Origin: Dendrocalamus latiflorus
Taxonomy: Eukaryota > Streptophyta > Magnoliopsida > Poales > Poaceae
Assembly (NCBI GenBank): GCA_017311315.1
Contig: CM029654.1
Location: 25,503,879 to 25,567,878, forward strand
DNA length: 64,000 nt
Reading direction: 5' to 3'
Position 1 is the first letter of the stretch; each line of letters starts with the position of its first letter. The notes under the pieces are model-generated. The model was not told where the DNA came from and ran no database searches. It saw only the letters and a program-made list of their open reading frames with translations. Position numbers and translations under genes: made by a program. Positions 34,478-46,847 of this stretch are shown one piece after another.

Positions 34478-36902
34478 TCAAGTACACGGCGAGTTGGTAG
34501 TAGAAGCGACGGTTTTGCAGATTGGGCACCAGTTCTTTTGCCGGAGCCACTGTTGGATGCAGGTAACATGATAATAGTGCTTGCATGCCATCTGGGCCAC
34601 CTCGTTGCCAGAGAAATACTCTTCCTGAAAGCAAGACATCAAAATGAAAGGGCAAGGAACTCATTGTATAGAGTATGTCTTAGCATCTGTTCTAGCATCG
34701 CTTTAATCTTTTGTAGTAACTGTACTAGAGTGGTGTATAGTTATAGTAACTTGCGGTCAAATAGCTTGATGTTAAATATCCATTTTTGCCAATATTGAAG
34801 AACATGACGATAATTTTGCTCTCTGTATTGTGAAATATCCTGTGCTTGAGTGTCTTGCGTATCGTTATTGATGACAGGACTATACGCAAGTAGTGCATTC
34901 AGGTACTAGATTAATTCTTTTGGTAGTTTAATTTAGAATCCATAATAAAGCCTACTTTAAATAGTTGACAATCTATACACTTTTCGTCTGTATCTTGTGA
35001 TAAATTGATAATGCCTATTTTGAAACTTCCGGAGAGCATAATTTTCAGTACATTACTCATATGGAGTTGATTTTACATGCCAAAACATAATGACTCCTAT
35101 CATGGTAGATTTCTCATGACTTAACAGACTAGTGTAATAGCAATGGAGCATTTATGTCCCCTACAAAGTTCAATAGGCCTGCCACATTCACGCATTTAAA
35201 TGTCATTGATAGCATCAGGGGATATAAAACTCAACCTTTCTGTTGCACACCTTGTATAGGTTTTTATTCTAATGATATTTAATGGCACGGCAAAAACATA
35301 TGTTTACCAAATAGTAGGAGCTTAGGACTAGAGTATGTGAACAATTGTTCAGTCGTATGCTTGAATAAATGTTTACACTGAAGGTGTAATATGACCCAGC
35401 ATAGTAGAAACTCCTCCAAACAGTTTCAAAACTATAGAACAGTCCAATGAAACTGTGACAGTAAATGAACATACCTGGCATACGATGCATTTCATGTCAC
35501 CATCTTCATGACTTGCTGAAATTGTGGGCGCATAGAGGATTCTCTCCAGACATTCTGACAGTGCATCATCTGAAAGGCCAGTGCTCACAGTACCGATTCT
35601 CTCCCCCAGAGCAAGCAATTCCTACAATGCAATATAGCCATGTTGGCCATCAAACAAAAGAAAAGGAACAACTTCCAAACAAAAGATGCTCGGGACTAGA
35701 ATGTTATCATAAATATGGACCAATAGTCGTAACAGCAATTCTCAGAGCTGAAGAATAGATGCAAGCGTACCTCATAAGACATGTCATCAATGTCCATTCT
35801 CATTCCCCTATGCCAATCATTGAATGCATAGTAATCTTCAACCTGCAAAACATAATGTAACTTCTATGAACACAATGGTCAACAGAACTGTGCAACATGA
35901 AGTTGCTTCTTTCATCTTCAGATTACCCAATAAATGAAAGATCACCACGATAGAAATGCAAGAATTTTTCTTGTCAATGGATCATTTTAATCATTCAGAC
36001 TGGTTAGCGTGCCACAATTTAGCTTATCTGTTTAAAATTTCCCAAGCAACAATGGTCCTAAAAATGATCTTCCTTTTCTTTTGAGGGATTGCCGGAGGGC
36101 AGCATTTCTATTGCATCAATACATACTTGAAAGATATACAGGGTGGATGTTTAACATCTTTTATGACAATAACTATAAAAAGGCATACCTCTTCACTTTC
36201 ATCCATCTCGAATCGCCAATAATCACTGGAATCATCCAAACTGTCCTCCAAATAGGATAATGACCCTCCTTGAAGTCTGCTTCTGTGTCCAAACAAGCTT
36301 CGAGAAAGAAACCTGCCCATAGGTTCTTGGTCATCATCGCTTTTCTCCACATCCTCCCCAGAACTTCCAGTACTAACTCTATGCATCCTGACAGCACCTC
36401 CGTTCCTGCCATCCTTTCTTGTCCTTGAAGCTGGACGATGCAATGATCTTAAAGTCAATCTACTACTACTTGAGGAATCAGTACTGGATGTGTTTGGTGA
36501 TAATGGACTACTCCCTCCACTCAACGAACGCTTCCTTGACGCATTGACCCTTTCTTTCAAACGAGCCAGCAGATCCTGTCCAGTAGTCTCTCTTCTTGGT
36601 CTATTGCCAATTTCACTCCAGGTGCTTACTGCATTCCTGCTAGTACTGTCGTAAGCCATTCTTTCTTCAGGGAGCATCCTGTTGGATTTGCCGAAGACGT
36701 GTGATCTCTGGGGAGTCACTTCTTCCTTGGCTGCCCTATGCTTCTTCCTGTCTTTGTCAGGGAAAAGCTTACTGCCACACCCAAGGCGTGTACAGCGAGC
36801 AGTGCCCTTGCGGCGTGGGCTGTCTTCCCTGAAGACAAGAATTGAGCCTCCTTTGGTGAACAAAAGGCCACCCACTGTTCGCCTTCCCATGGTTTCAGCC
36901 AT
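34478..36902 (-). CDS. RING-H2 E3 ubiquitin ligase (MBR/RHG1A-like)
   Basis: This is a complete gene with four coding exons: 36,189-36,902, 35,771-35,842, 35,475-35,621 and 34,478-34,624. All borders are GT-AG and all junctions are phase 0; the product is 359 residues. The long first exon (238 residues) is basic and Ser-rich (RSLSGGSSPLSPNTSSTDSS, then an RPASRTRKDG stretch) and probably disordered. Exon 2 holds YAFNDWHRGMR. Exon 3 has the helical ALGERIGTVSTGLSDDAL segment just before the RING. The RING-H2 is C307-C310-C325-H327-H330-C333-C344-C347, with Trp343 before the last CPIC pair. Such proteins bind an E2 and transfer ubiquitin; the N-terminal part would choose the substrate. The layout, with the RING at the extreme C-terminus after a Ser-rich region, fits the plant MBR1/2 and RHG1A class. 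An acceptor at 36,916-36,918 indicates a spliced 5' UTR. Confidence 0.93.
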
Positions 36903-38643
36903 ATCAGATATTCAACTGAAATAGGAAATTAGGAAGCAGCTCAAGTTAGAGAGAGATGAATAAGTCAGATCAATCAGGTCATCATTGAGTTGATGAATTA
37001 AGTCCACTTTGAACAGAATTATTACATCTGGACTAGAGGATAGCACATTGAGACTACATACAGTATTAGCAGATTAAAATCAAACATCTTGTCAGGTCAT
37101 ATTCAAGAACACAGTGAATTCTTGCTTATAAAGTCCATAAGAAACAAAAATGGAAAGTATATCTTCACAAATAATTTAGTAATTTACATGCATCATGATC
37201 AGAAGTATTTGCAGAGCACTACTTCCTATCCAAAACTTGCAACCGTAGCAGGAAGAATGACTTATGCAACAGGTATCCCCCTCTAATCAAAATCAAGCCC
37301 AGTGCAGGCCACATAAAACAAACATACATGCCAGTTATAGAGCAATGAAATTAGCACGCACAAAATGCATATAACCTGGCAAAATTAGACCTGCACATTG
37401 ATAGCACAACCAAAATGACATCGACACCTGCACGGATACAATTGGGCAATCTAGCCAAAATAAACAACATTGCCAAAACTAACTTTATTTAGGTGAATCT
37501 GACATATAGATTAGGTGTCGAGGTGATTCCTACAACCGTAAGGCTTATGCAAGGATCAAAAACCTTTTCACTCTACCAGAAAAAAATAAAGTTACTACTA
37601 GTAGTCTAGTACTCCTCCCTTTCCAGCAGAAAATTTTGCCTTTGCTGAAAGGTGAATCCACTTATACCCACACTAGCACGCCAAGCTCCTATGAATCGAC
37701 AATTGAAACGTGATCCGTAAAGTACCCCCTATATCCCAAAATGAAATGATATTGCTCGCAACTGAAAGAAAATCAACAAATTAGTGAAGACAGAAACGTT
37801 GGATTTCAAGGCTTAAAGAATAATCTAGAAAAATCCAAGGAAAACAGGAAAAATCCGGACATTCGAAATGTTAAGAAATCAATCAATACGGATCACCTCT
37901 TCTTTCTGCATCCAAGTAAATATGAACGATCAACCTTCTTCTCCTGTACCAATTGCAATGCCAGAATGATTGATGTTCTGGGAAAGAATCAACCCAACTC
38001 TACGATCGGAGGGAAACAGAGAGATAAAACGGGGATGAACCGATCGAAATGCCCACCGTTGTTATGGCCTCATCCCATCTTCCAACAATCGCCCGAGCAA
38101 TACGAACAAATAAAAAAAATCCTAGCGACACAAATTAAGTGCGTCAAACCAAGACTCGATCGACTTCCTTGTCGTGGTCTAACTCCTCAACGATTCGAGA
38201 AGAAACAAAACACACAGACAAAGTCGATTTGTTCGCTAATTCAAGAAATGGAAGACACGAAAGAAACACAATGCAAATTTGGTCACCAAGAGAACAGCCC
38301 CCAAAAAGCCCAGAGAGAGAGAGAGATCCACGACAAGACGAGCCAGGAGAAGCATTTGCTCGACTCCGTCCGGTCCGGTGCCCTCCCAAACCCAACAGAC
38401 AAATGGACGGATTGATTCAGGAAGAGACAGAAAAGATTAGGAAAAGCTGCATCCATCAATCCAACCATCTTGCGTGCCATCCTCTAACCTCGAACGGCAC
38501 TCCTCGAAGAACTACGACTGGAAATCAAAGCATCAAACCCCCCAAAAGAAAAACGGGAAATGGAAGAGAGAATAACATCCAACCTCCTCCGTCGGGCCTT
38601 CCTTCCTCTGCTGCTCCGAAGGGAGAGAGAGACCAAACAACTC

Positions 38644-38675
<32 letters not shown>
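36903..38675 (-). other. 5' UTR and leader intron of the RING gene
   Basis: The minus-strand sequence between the promoter and the ATG contains an acceptor CAG at 36,916-36,918 and a (CT)n leader tract at 38,648-38,675. Open frames here, including a 149-codon one at 37,966-38,415, lack motifs. A long intron in the leader is the likely explanation; the donor was not fixed. Confidence 0.55.
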
Positions 38676-38681
<6 letters not shown>

Positions 38682-38696
38682 GTGGAGGAGGAGGTC

Positions 38697-38704
38697 CTAT
38701 ATAC
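38697..38704 (-). promoter_or_regulatory. TATA box of the RING gene
   Basis: On the minus strand GTATATAGG precedes the CT-repeat leader by about 25 bp, the expected distance to a transcription start near 38,670. Confidence 0.7.
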
Positions 38705-38835
38705 TTCCTCCTCGGTTGCCCCCCTCCACCATGGGAGGAAAGAACAAGAAGAAAAAACGGAGACGACGAGGAGGTGGTGGCGGTGGTGGCGGCCGTCCGA
38801 TGAGGCGCCAAGCTGGGATCCTACGGCAGGCGACG

Positions 38836-38928
38836 GGTGACAGGTGGGCCCACAGGGGCGTAGAGCGTACGTATATACTGGTCACAGGTGGGCCCACAGG
38901 GGATGTAGAGCGTATGTATATACGGGTG
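38836..38928. promoter_or_regulatory. duplicated ~46-bp promoter segment with GTGGGCCCAC palindromes
   Basis: Two adjacent copies each contain CAGGTGGGCCCACAGGGG, then GTAGAGCGTA and GTATATAC. GTGGGCCCAC is a perfect 10 bp palindrome holding the TGGGCC site II motif that TCP factors recognise in plant promoters. The pair lies about 130-220 bp upstream of the TATA box of the RING gene. Confidence 0.65.
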
Positions 38929-38959
38929 GCGCCGTATGCGTATCCGGGTGTAGGGGGTA

Positions 38960-40769
38960 GGGAGGAGCTAGCGGAGGCTGACAAGTGGGGCCCACTGGTA
39001 GGCCCCCCGGCCGCTGTTGAGGTGTGGAGGTTGGGAGGTGCGTGCGGCGTTGCCGCCACGTCGTGTGAAAGGGGTTTCGTACTTCGTAGTAGTAGCAGTA
39101 CTGTTGAGCTGCATGCGTACCATCTGCAATTTTTTTTCCAATCTCTCTCTTTCTCTCTCTTTACCATCTGCAATTTAAGCACATCTGCGATCCCTTCAAG
39201 AAAGTGATAATATCAACTATTAATTGTGGAGTTTCCTCATGTAATAAGGCATGTCCATGTAAAACATTTTTTTTCAGCAATTTGCAGAAAAATAAGATAA
39301 AATTAGAGTGGGTATATATTGTACAGCCTTTTCCTATTAAGGCATCATCCAAAACGGTTAGTGCTTTCGGGCTTCTAACTTTTTGAAATCGAAATTCGTT
39401 TTGAATGTGTTGGTTTTTTAACGTGATTTTTTTTACATTGTCTGTGAAGATATTTTTTTTATTTTTAATTGAATATCTTAGCCAAAAGCTAATCACTATT
39501 ATAGTGTCTATTTCAACTGAAAATCACCGGCCACAACCAGAGCCATTTTGAACGGCACAATCGCACGCTAAGCCATATATGAGCATATGCGCTCTATATT
39601 TTACTCGACAAGATTCACGGCCATAACTATACTGGCAACCTTACATGTAGGTGCTAAAGAAATAGCTTAATCCAAACTCATTCAAAAAAGGCCCGCAAAA
39701 TGAAAAAAATAAAACGAGTGCATGCAGCTTGTTATTTGTGATGTTTTCTTTTTGTCGATGATGACATAGTAGCAGGGTAGTTGATTGTACAAAGCAGGAA
39801 CTAAAAGTTACCTGGACATGTTTTTTTTGACTGAGTTTTATGGTTTTTGGCTATGACTTATGTCTTTTAGGCTGTTTGTACGAGAGATTACAGAGTAACA
39901 GAAACTCACGTGCGGTTTTGCCAATATAAATTAAGTCAGTACAGTATGTACTACAATTAATTAGTAGACTCCATCTTGAAAAAACACTCTGATTAAAAGT
40001 TAGTTATTGTAGAGAAATCAAAAGCAGAAATTAATACGTGTGATATGAATAATTACCATGTTTTTTAAGAGAATGTTTGCTTCATTTGGTTAAGTTAAAT
40101 CCAATCGTGTATCGAAGGCTTGGAATAAACTAAACCAATGCCACTAATTTTGCAATGTTGATGCGAATTGTGATGGGAGAGCACGGAATAAAGGTGATGA
40201 AATTGCATTGCCTGTTGAAGCCGGATTCCTATCGATACGTGTAACCCTGTCACAGCCATTTTAATCAGAACCCAATGCTTACGACAGGCGCAAGCAGAAG
40301 ATCCAAATTTTCTATCACGACAGGACAAGCACCCCCCAATGTATCGCTATCTTTATTTTGACCGTTCGATTTTCATTAACAATCAAGGTGATGTAAAGAG
40401 CATGTTAGTTCCTTATCAACTATGGCCCTTTTCAGTTATCGCTTATAATTTATAATTTTTTTAAATAAATAAATGGAACAGATTTTATACCGTCTTTTCA
40501 AAACAACTTATCGAGTGTTGAGACTTGAATATGCAAATCTAGACTATTTATGTATACTGCACTAGTCCAAAATCACGCTAGTGCATTCAGTGAAAATATA
40601 GATGGAATATCAACCGTATTCACGATTAACTAAGAGAAAGATTCAAATATTATTAATTATCAGAGTTGTGATTTTATGGCCAAGTTTACACTTAAACAGC
40701 CGGAGGGTTTAACGGAACTAGCAACAGAAACACAATGAAAACGAAGTGGTCATTCGACATGTGTAAAAT
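38960..40769. other. intergenic, no gene seen
   Basis: GC-rich to 39,110, then AT-rich. ACCATCTGCAATT occurs twice (about 39,118 and 39,162) around a CT tract. Degenerate MITE-like sequence lies near 39,360-39,530. Nothing coding is supported. Confidence 0.4.
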
Positions 40770-42665
40770 CGAGAAGGCCGACTAGAGGGAGTGAATATAC
40801 AGTTTTAAAAATTCTTTTAGGCTACTATCAAATTAGTAATGCAAAAGAGTAAACTATTTGGTTTTGCACAAGTAAAACTTAAATCAACTAGGTCACATAA
40901 GTTTATTAAAATCTAAGGTTATATTAAGGTTTGCAATCATAGAATGATAAGTAATCAATTTAATTCTATGAATGTAAATTGCACGAGATGAAGCACAAGA
41001 GACCAAACCAATACAAGATGACACGGTCTTATTTTTCCGTGATGTTCGGAGACTTGCCGTTCTTCCTTAGTCCACGTTAAGGTAAGTCTAGACGAATTGA
41101 ACCGGCTATACGAATGAAGCCAAGCACCTCAATTTCATTAAGGTTGCTCTTCCTCCACTCCGAAGATGGCGAGTACCACACCACTTACAACACGCCGGAC
41201 CTTTTAGTAAGCTTCTTGAGAAGATCACCAGACCACCACGCCTCCGAAGCTGTCTAGAAGTCGTCAAACTCCAACATTAACAAGTCGGAGACCCTCGCTT
41301 GAACGAATGAAGAATTACAGCTCAAAGACACAAAGTCCACCACCGAGTACAACACATGCACAAGGTTATCCCTCTCCACACTAACTAAATGCAACACATG
41401 CATAAATGATGGAGAGAGCTTGCCCTGAGCTTAAGAAATGAATACAATGGAACAAGTAAACTCTTCCAACAAGCCACAAGCAGATATATATATATACCCC
41501 ACACAAGAAAATTAGCCATTGGATCAAAATGTTAGCTACAAGCAGCCTGAGGGCCGGTACTATCGCACCCATCCCAACAGCTATAAAACTAGCTGTTACT
41601 CAGGCCACCAGTCAGACCGCCCACACAGGATCTGGTCTAACTACTAGGTCTGGTCAGATCGCAAAAGTACCGGTTTGACCGCCACAAGAAAAGTCGGCCA
41701 CCGAAAAAAATGTACCAAAGAAAGAACAGTTGGATTGTGGAGCCGTCAGACCGCTACATACATGCTGGTTAGACCGCCACCTGCATAACGGTCTGACTGT
41801 GCCACCGGTCAGACCTCCCTTTGGCCCTGGGTTAAAACAATTAGGCCGGTTTGACCTCTTATATAAAGCCGGTCAGACCACCACCTTAAGGGCAAGCTCA
41901 GGAGATTTGAAGGCAGTGCATATTTCTCAAGCACTTTGCATAACATATTTGCAAATTGTAATGTTATGCATTTAAAATCAATGTGTGACTCCCAAGAGAT
42001 CAAGGAATACATCCACAAATTTCTTTTGGAATCATATCACTGGAATGACAACATGGACTTGAATTAATTTCAAAACACCTTGTCGAACACAAGTCACATG
42101 TAACAATGGATTTTTACATGAGCTTCAATCATTTGATAAACACATCCCAAACATTAACATCATACCTCAAGGAGGGAAAAAAGCATAGACTTCAACATGT
42201 TGCAAATATTTAATCACATGTCACAAAGGACTTATGCTTGAGCTACAACCATTTTCAAAACACATTCAAAAATATTAACATCATGCCATGGAGAGAGCTA
42301 CAGCAATTGAGTGAGCTATCAACACATGATACGTTCAAGCTATTAGTCATGACCTTTCTTAATAGTACAACATCCTATACTAGTAACTTGATCTTCTAAC
42401 CAAACACCAAGACTGGTAAAAAACTAGGAGCATATTCTTAGCCCTAACTAGTCATACCTTTGCTCTCGTATTTCCTTGAAACTTGATGACGTATATCTCA
42501 ACTTCAAGTTTGGGTCATGACTTGTCAACACATGAAGTCTTTACTTTACTTGAGGATGATCAACCGCATGAACCCAGCTCAACTCATTTGTCACCGTGAG
42601 ACATATCCTGATCATTCATCTCAATGAAACTATTAGTCCCACAATTCAATTGTCAGTAATTACCA
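40770..42665 (+). mobile_element. copia (SIRE/Maximus-like) LTR remnant
   Basis: It begins about TGTGTAAAATCGAGAAGGCC then GACTAGAGGGAGTGAATA, the usual start of grass SIRE-type LTRs. It continues with the GACACGGTCTTATTTTTCCG and TTCGGAGACTTGCCG phrases of the same class. Positions 41,580-41,890 hold repeated CCGGTCAGACCGCCAC motifs. The right part ends near CAATTGTCAGTAATTACC, where gypsy-like sequence begins. No target duplication was found and no protein is encoded. Confidence 0.6.
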
Positions 42666-45600
42666 ACTGGCAATCGATTGGGAAGCGAGACCCTAATCCA
42701 AAAAGTCATCGAAATATCCTCTTTTAGATACATCTGGTTGATATGATTCTTCTTCTTCAATTGAGCAAATATGGATAAAACCCTGAGTACATAGAGTACT
42801 CATCAAGTCGTTAGTAACAAGAATGCAATATAATTATGCAAGGCTTGCCAAATGATAGCTTAGTGGTTATTTTACAGAAAACAACAATTTGAAGTAAATA
42901 CAATAAATAGATTAAAAGCGAACTTAGAAAATGATCAATAAATAAATAAACAAAGAAATTGATAAACCATAAGTGAACTGGCCATCAACCCAATAAACAA
43001 CCTATGAACTAACCATTCATGTAATGAACTACCAGTAAATTAACCGTTCACTTCCCAACTTAACCCAACCAAGTTTTTATGAACTCTACCCCTAGTGTGA
43101 AATCACTGAGCATTTTTTCGAATAGTTTAACACTCTGTAGAGGTTGCATAATTTTACACACATAATATGATCATCTTATAATGACACTAGAACAACACGC
43201 TTCCTTAGACATGCTGATCAAGAAAATTATAACAAGGCTTTTATAACGTTTAATCTCAACCCAGTTTCACCCACTAAGATTTTATGATCGAGTAGGCTAA
43301 CCATCTAGTCGACAGATCCCTCTTACTCCATATGAAAATGTCTAACCAACACCCACTAACATACCGATGGCGAAACTAAAATTGAAACATCACAAATTAA
43401 TTAGCTAGGTCCATCCCAATACTAGACATATGGTTGTACGATAAAACTTAGATTAGTGGCGCACAAAGTTATGCCCTTAAACATTGCCCATGCGAGATAT
43501 CCACATCCCTCGAAATGCTAACCATATTTTCCCCTTTATTGCACGATCACTTGTCCTAATGAAAATTATTTTGTATAACCAACACCAATGACACTACCTA
43601 TGTCATGGTGCTCAAAATTTATAACTATGGTTGATCACCATGATTCAATATCTTATTAAATCAAAATTAATCAATTAATTAATTGACATGTGATGATAAG
43701 CCCAGCGTACTACAAGCATGACTAAGCATGTTAAACATACAACCCATGTGACAACTAATATTGCATTATTAGATAGATACCCATCCTATGGTGACAATGA
43801 AATTATAGTATTCAAATTATTAAGGTCGAATTAATCAAGTTGGATAATAACTACCAAATATAAAGGTTTGTAATAAGATAGCAATGCATAATAATTTAAA
43901 ATAAAATAATAAATAAATAGATTTAAAAATTAGGTGCAACATGATCAAAGAACACGACTTGCCTTGTGCATGCTTAGTTACTAACTCTTGATCTTCATAT
44001 CATGATTCATCTCCTTTTAAGACTTATCTAACGAGCGAGAAAACGAAAGAAACATAAATAAAATCAAATAAAATTCAAATAAACTCTAAAAACTTTAAAA
44101 CTAGAACTAAAAGATAAAGCTCAGTTTTAGATGAATTTAGGAAGAAGAATCGGATCAATCGGAGTTTGGATGGAGAAGAACATGCTCTCAGAAGATTTAA
44201 ATCTAAAGAAAAAGGAAAATTAGATTTACTGGAATTATTTTTCTAAAGGAAATCCCTAATTATGATGTCAGCATCTAATTTCTTTTTTTGCCAAATTATT
44301 TTTTAAAAGAAAAATAGGATATACGATGTCATTGCTAACGTGGCAGCTGACTGGGCTATTAGGGCTGATGTGGCATGACACATGGCATCTAGGGCTGACA
44401 TGGCTAACACGTGGCATGGTGACATGGCACTAACACAAGCTTAGTTGGTTGCCGTGGCCGACACGTGGACTGACACATTGGATCTAGGGATGAGGTGGCT
44501 CTGACGTGGCTCGATCTACGGCTCATGAAACAGTAGACTTGACATGTGGGACCTGCATCTTAGTCTCTCGGTGCACGTGGATTGGGTTCACAGGAAGATG
44601 AAACAGCATGGCCGGCGTGGGTGTGGGGTGACGTCGGTGCTGTCATCAATGGGGCGTGTGACGCAAAGCTGCTCTTCGGCTGTCGAAGGGGCGGCGTGGT
44701 GAGCGAAGCATCGGCGGAGTGAGACAAGGCGATGAGAACGGTCGACAATGTGAGTGATGAATGGTGGACACACGAGATGAGGCGGCGGATGGCGAGGTAC
44801 GTCGGTGACTTGCTGACGGGCGAGAGTAGATGGGGCGAAGTGGCACGACTGTATACGGCCGAGCACAGTGGAGTGACCAAGGACGAAGACAAAGACGATG
44901 ACGATGTCGGTGCACGGATGATGAAGCTCGGTGCTCGGGATGAGAGAATGATGGTGGCGCTCCAGATGCGGAAGACGAGGGGAGCGGTGCAGCTTTATAC
45001 ACGAACGCCATGGTGATTGTGTCGAACACGGGATAAGAGTCCACAGTGGGCGCAACATGGACATCAAAATAGACATGACGGCTAGAGTCTGGGATGAAAA
45101 CGAAGAGCCTGACAGGTAGGCCCCACCTATCAGTCAAGGTGAGAGAACGGACGGTCGAGATCACAGCATTGGTGAAGTGGGCTGTTGGATAGATGACACG
45201 TGGACGGCATCCAGCGTGTGAGGCAACGGGCTGATGTGTGACACGTGGCAAGCGCAGGTGAAATGGACCGGGCCGAAAAAATGTGCTTCGTCTCAAGAGG
45301 CTTTAGGGGATTTTCTATTTTTAGAAATTAAAGGAAAATTAATTGAGCTCTAGAAAATATCAAATAAACCCAGAAAAATTCCAGAAAACTGAGAACAATT
45401 CCTTGAAACACAAGGAACCCAAATAAAATATTTTAAACAATAATTAATGTTTAATTTATTCACATTAAATCTTTTTAATTAGTAATAATTTAATTTAAGT
45501 TTTTATTAATTCTAGAAAAATCCAATTGGTGAATTTTATTTTAAAAGCTTCAAGAAAACTCCTAAAAACAGGATGTTACAAACCTCCCAACTTAAATAGA

Positions 45601-45890
45601 ATGTCAACCACGAGATTCAGGCTTACTGAGAGAATAGGTTTGGAAACTCTGCTCTGAGATCCTCCTCGTGCTCCCAGGTTGCTTCCTCCTTAGAATTATT
45701 ACTTCACTGAACTTTGCAAAAATAAACAACCTTATTTCTGGTCACACGCTCTGACACTTTCAGGATCCTAACAGAGTGCTCCTTATAAGTCAAATCCTCC
45801 TAAAGATTGATGACTTCTATTGGCACTGCCTCTTCTGGTGAATTTAATTTTAAAAACTTCAAGAGAACTCCAAAAAAAAAGGATGTTACA
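42666..45890 (-). mobile_element. gypsy LTR and polyprotein 3' end, rearranged remnant
   Basis: On the minus strand, 45,836-45,584 reads a broken chromodomain-type polyprotein tail: YKEHSVRILKVSERVTRNKV, then KEEATWEHEEDLRAEFPNLF, with stops. It runs into TGTAACATCCTGTTTTTAGG at about 45,586, a typical grass gypsy LTR start. The LTR-like sequence extends leftward, including GACACGTGG-rich sequence at 44,400-45,250. A second 52 bp copy of the LTR start (45,837-45,889) lies upstream of the polyprotein piece, so the remnant has been rearranged. The 216-codon open frame at 44,646-45,296 has no family signature. Confidence 0.6.
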
Positions 45891-46847
45891 TTGGGACAAT
45901 CTTTTTGAAGTGATTTATCTGCTTATCGGCATTTAATTTATTCACACAAGAACTCGCACTAGGGTTAAAAACTATCACCCACAGCCGAAAAAAAACACAC
46001 ACTATAAGTAGTGGAGGGTACAAATCCTCACAAATAAGATGTTGATCTCAATCCATGTTACTGCTGCACATAAGTGTTATTTAATTTAAATAGGATATGC
46101 GCCCTGAAAAATAAGCCAGTCTTTTCTCTTCTTTATTCGTTTCTGGTCCACGAGTTAGTTATGGCCGTTTGTGAGATTTCTCCCTCTTGCTGCCATTTGG
46201 ACCTCTCGTAAATTTCCATTTACTAGTATAGTACCCGTGCTAATGCCACGGCGGCATTTTAGGGATGCACACGAAATCAACCAAACGAATTTTTGAATGG
46301 CCATACATGTTTTGTTCCCTGCTGTCAAAGCCAATTTTTGAATGGCCATACATGTTTTGTTTGGATAATTGGGTTGCTGCTGGCAACAAAGTACATCCAT
46401 GAATGAAAGCCAGACATATACATCAGATTATTTTGGTCAGTCACTACAAATAATTGAAGACATCCAAATGGTAAAAGTTCAGTTACAAGTCAATGAACGC
46501 TGAAATATAGATGACCACATGTGTATGATATGGTGCTTCCACATAATACATGCAACTCAGGGCAGCATCCATTCAGAACAGCAGTCTAACCCAGTAATCT
46601 ACCAGTAAACTTTGAACTTGGCAATAAGTAACAGTAGCAGATTCTTGGCATCATTGTGATATGTGCATGACGGATGTTACACATGAAGATATCTCATGAT
46701 TACACAATAGTGAAGAACAAAACCATCCTTTGTGTTTCCTTATCTGTTACAAATTAAAAAAAATGCTCGATGTTCATTGAGAGCCACACAAAGTTTCAGA
46801 GAAGCTAACTGAATTCTGAACAATGTTGTTTCAGTCAATATGTATCC

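Noticed and set aside
35269..35490. Minus-strand open frame of 73 codons
   Set aside because: Lies in the third intron of the RING gene, downstream of the exon-3 donor.
37966..38840. 149- and 233-codon plus-strand frames
   Set aside because: Antisense to the RING gene's leader and promoter; no motif and an embedded GA repeat.
44588..45296. 216- and 162-codon frames on the minus strand
   Set aside because: Within the gypsy LTR remnant, low complexity, no family signature.
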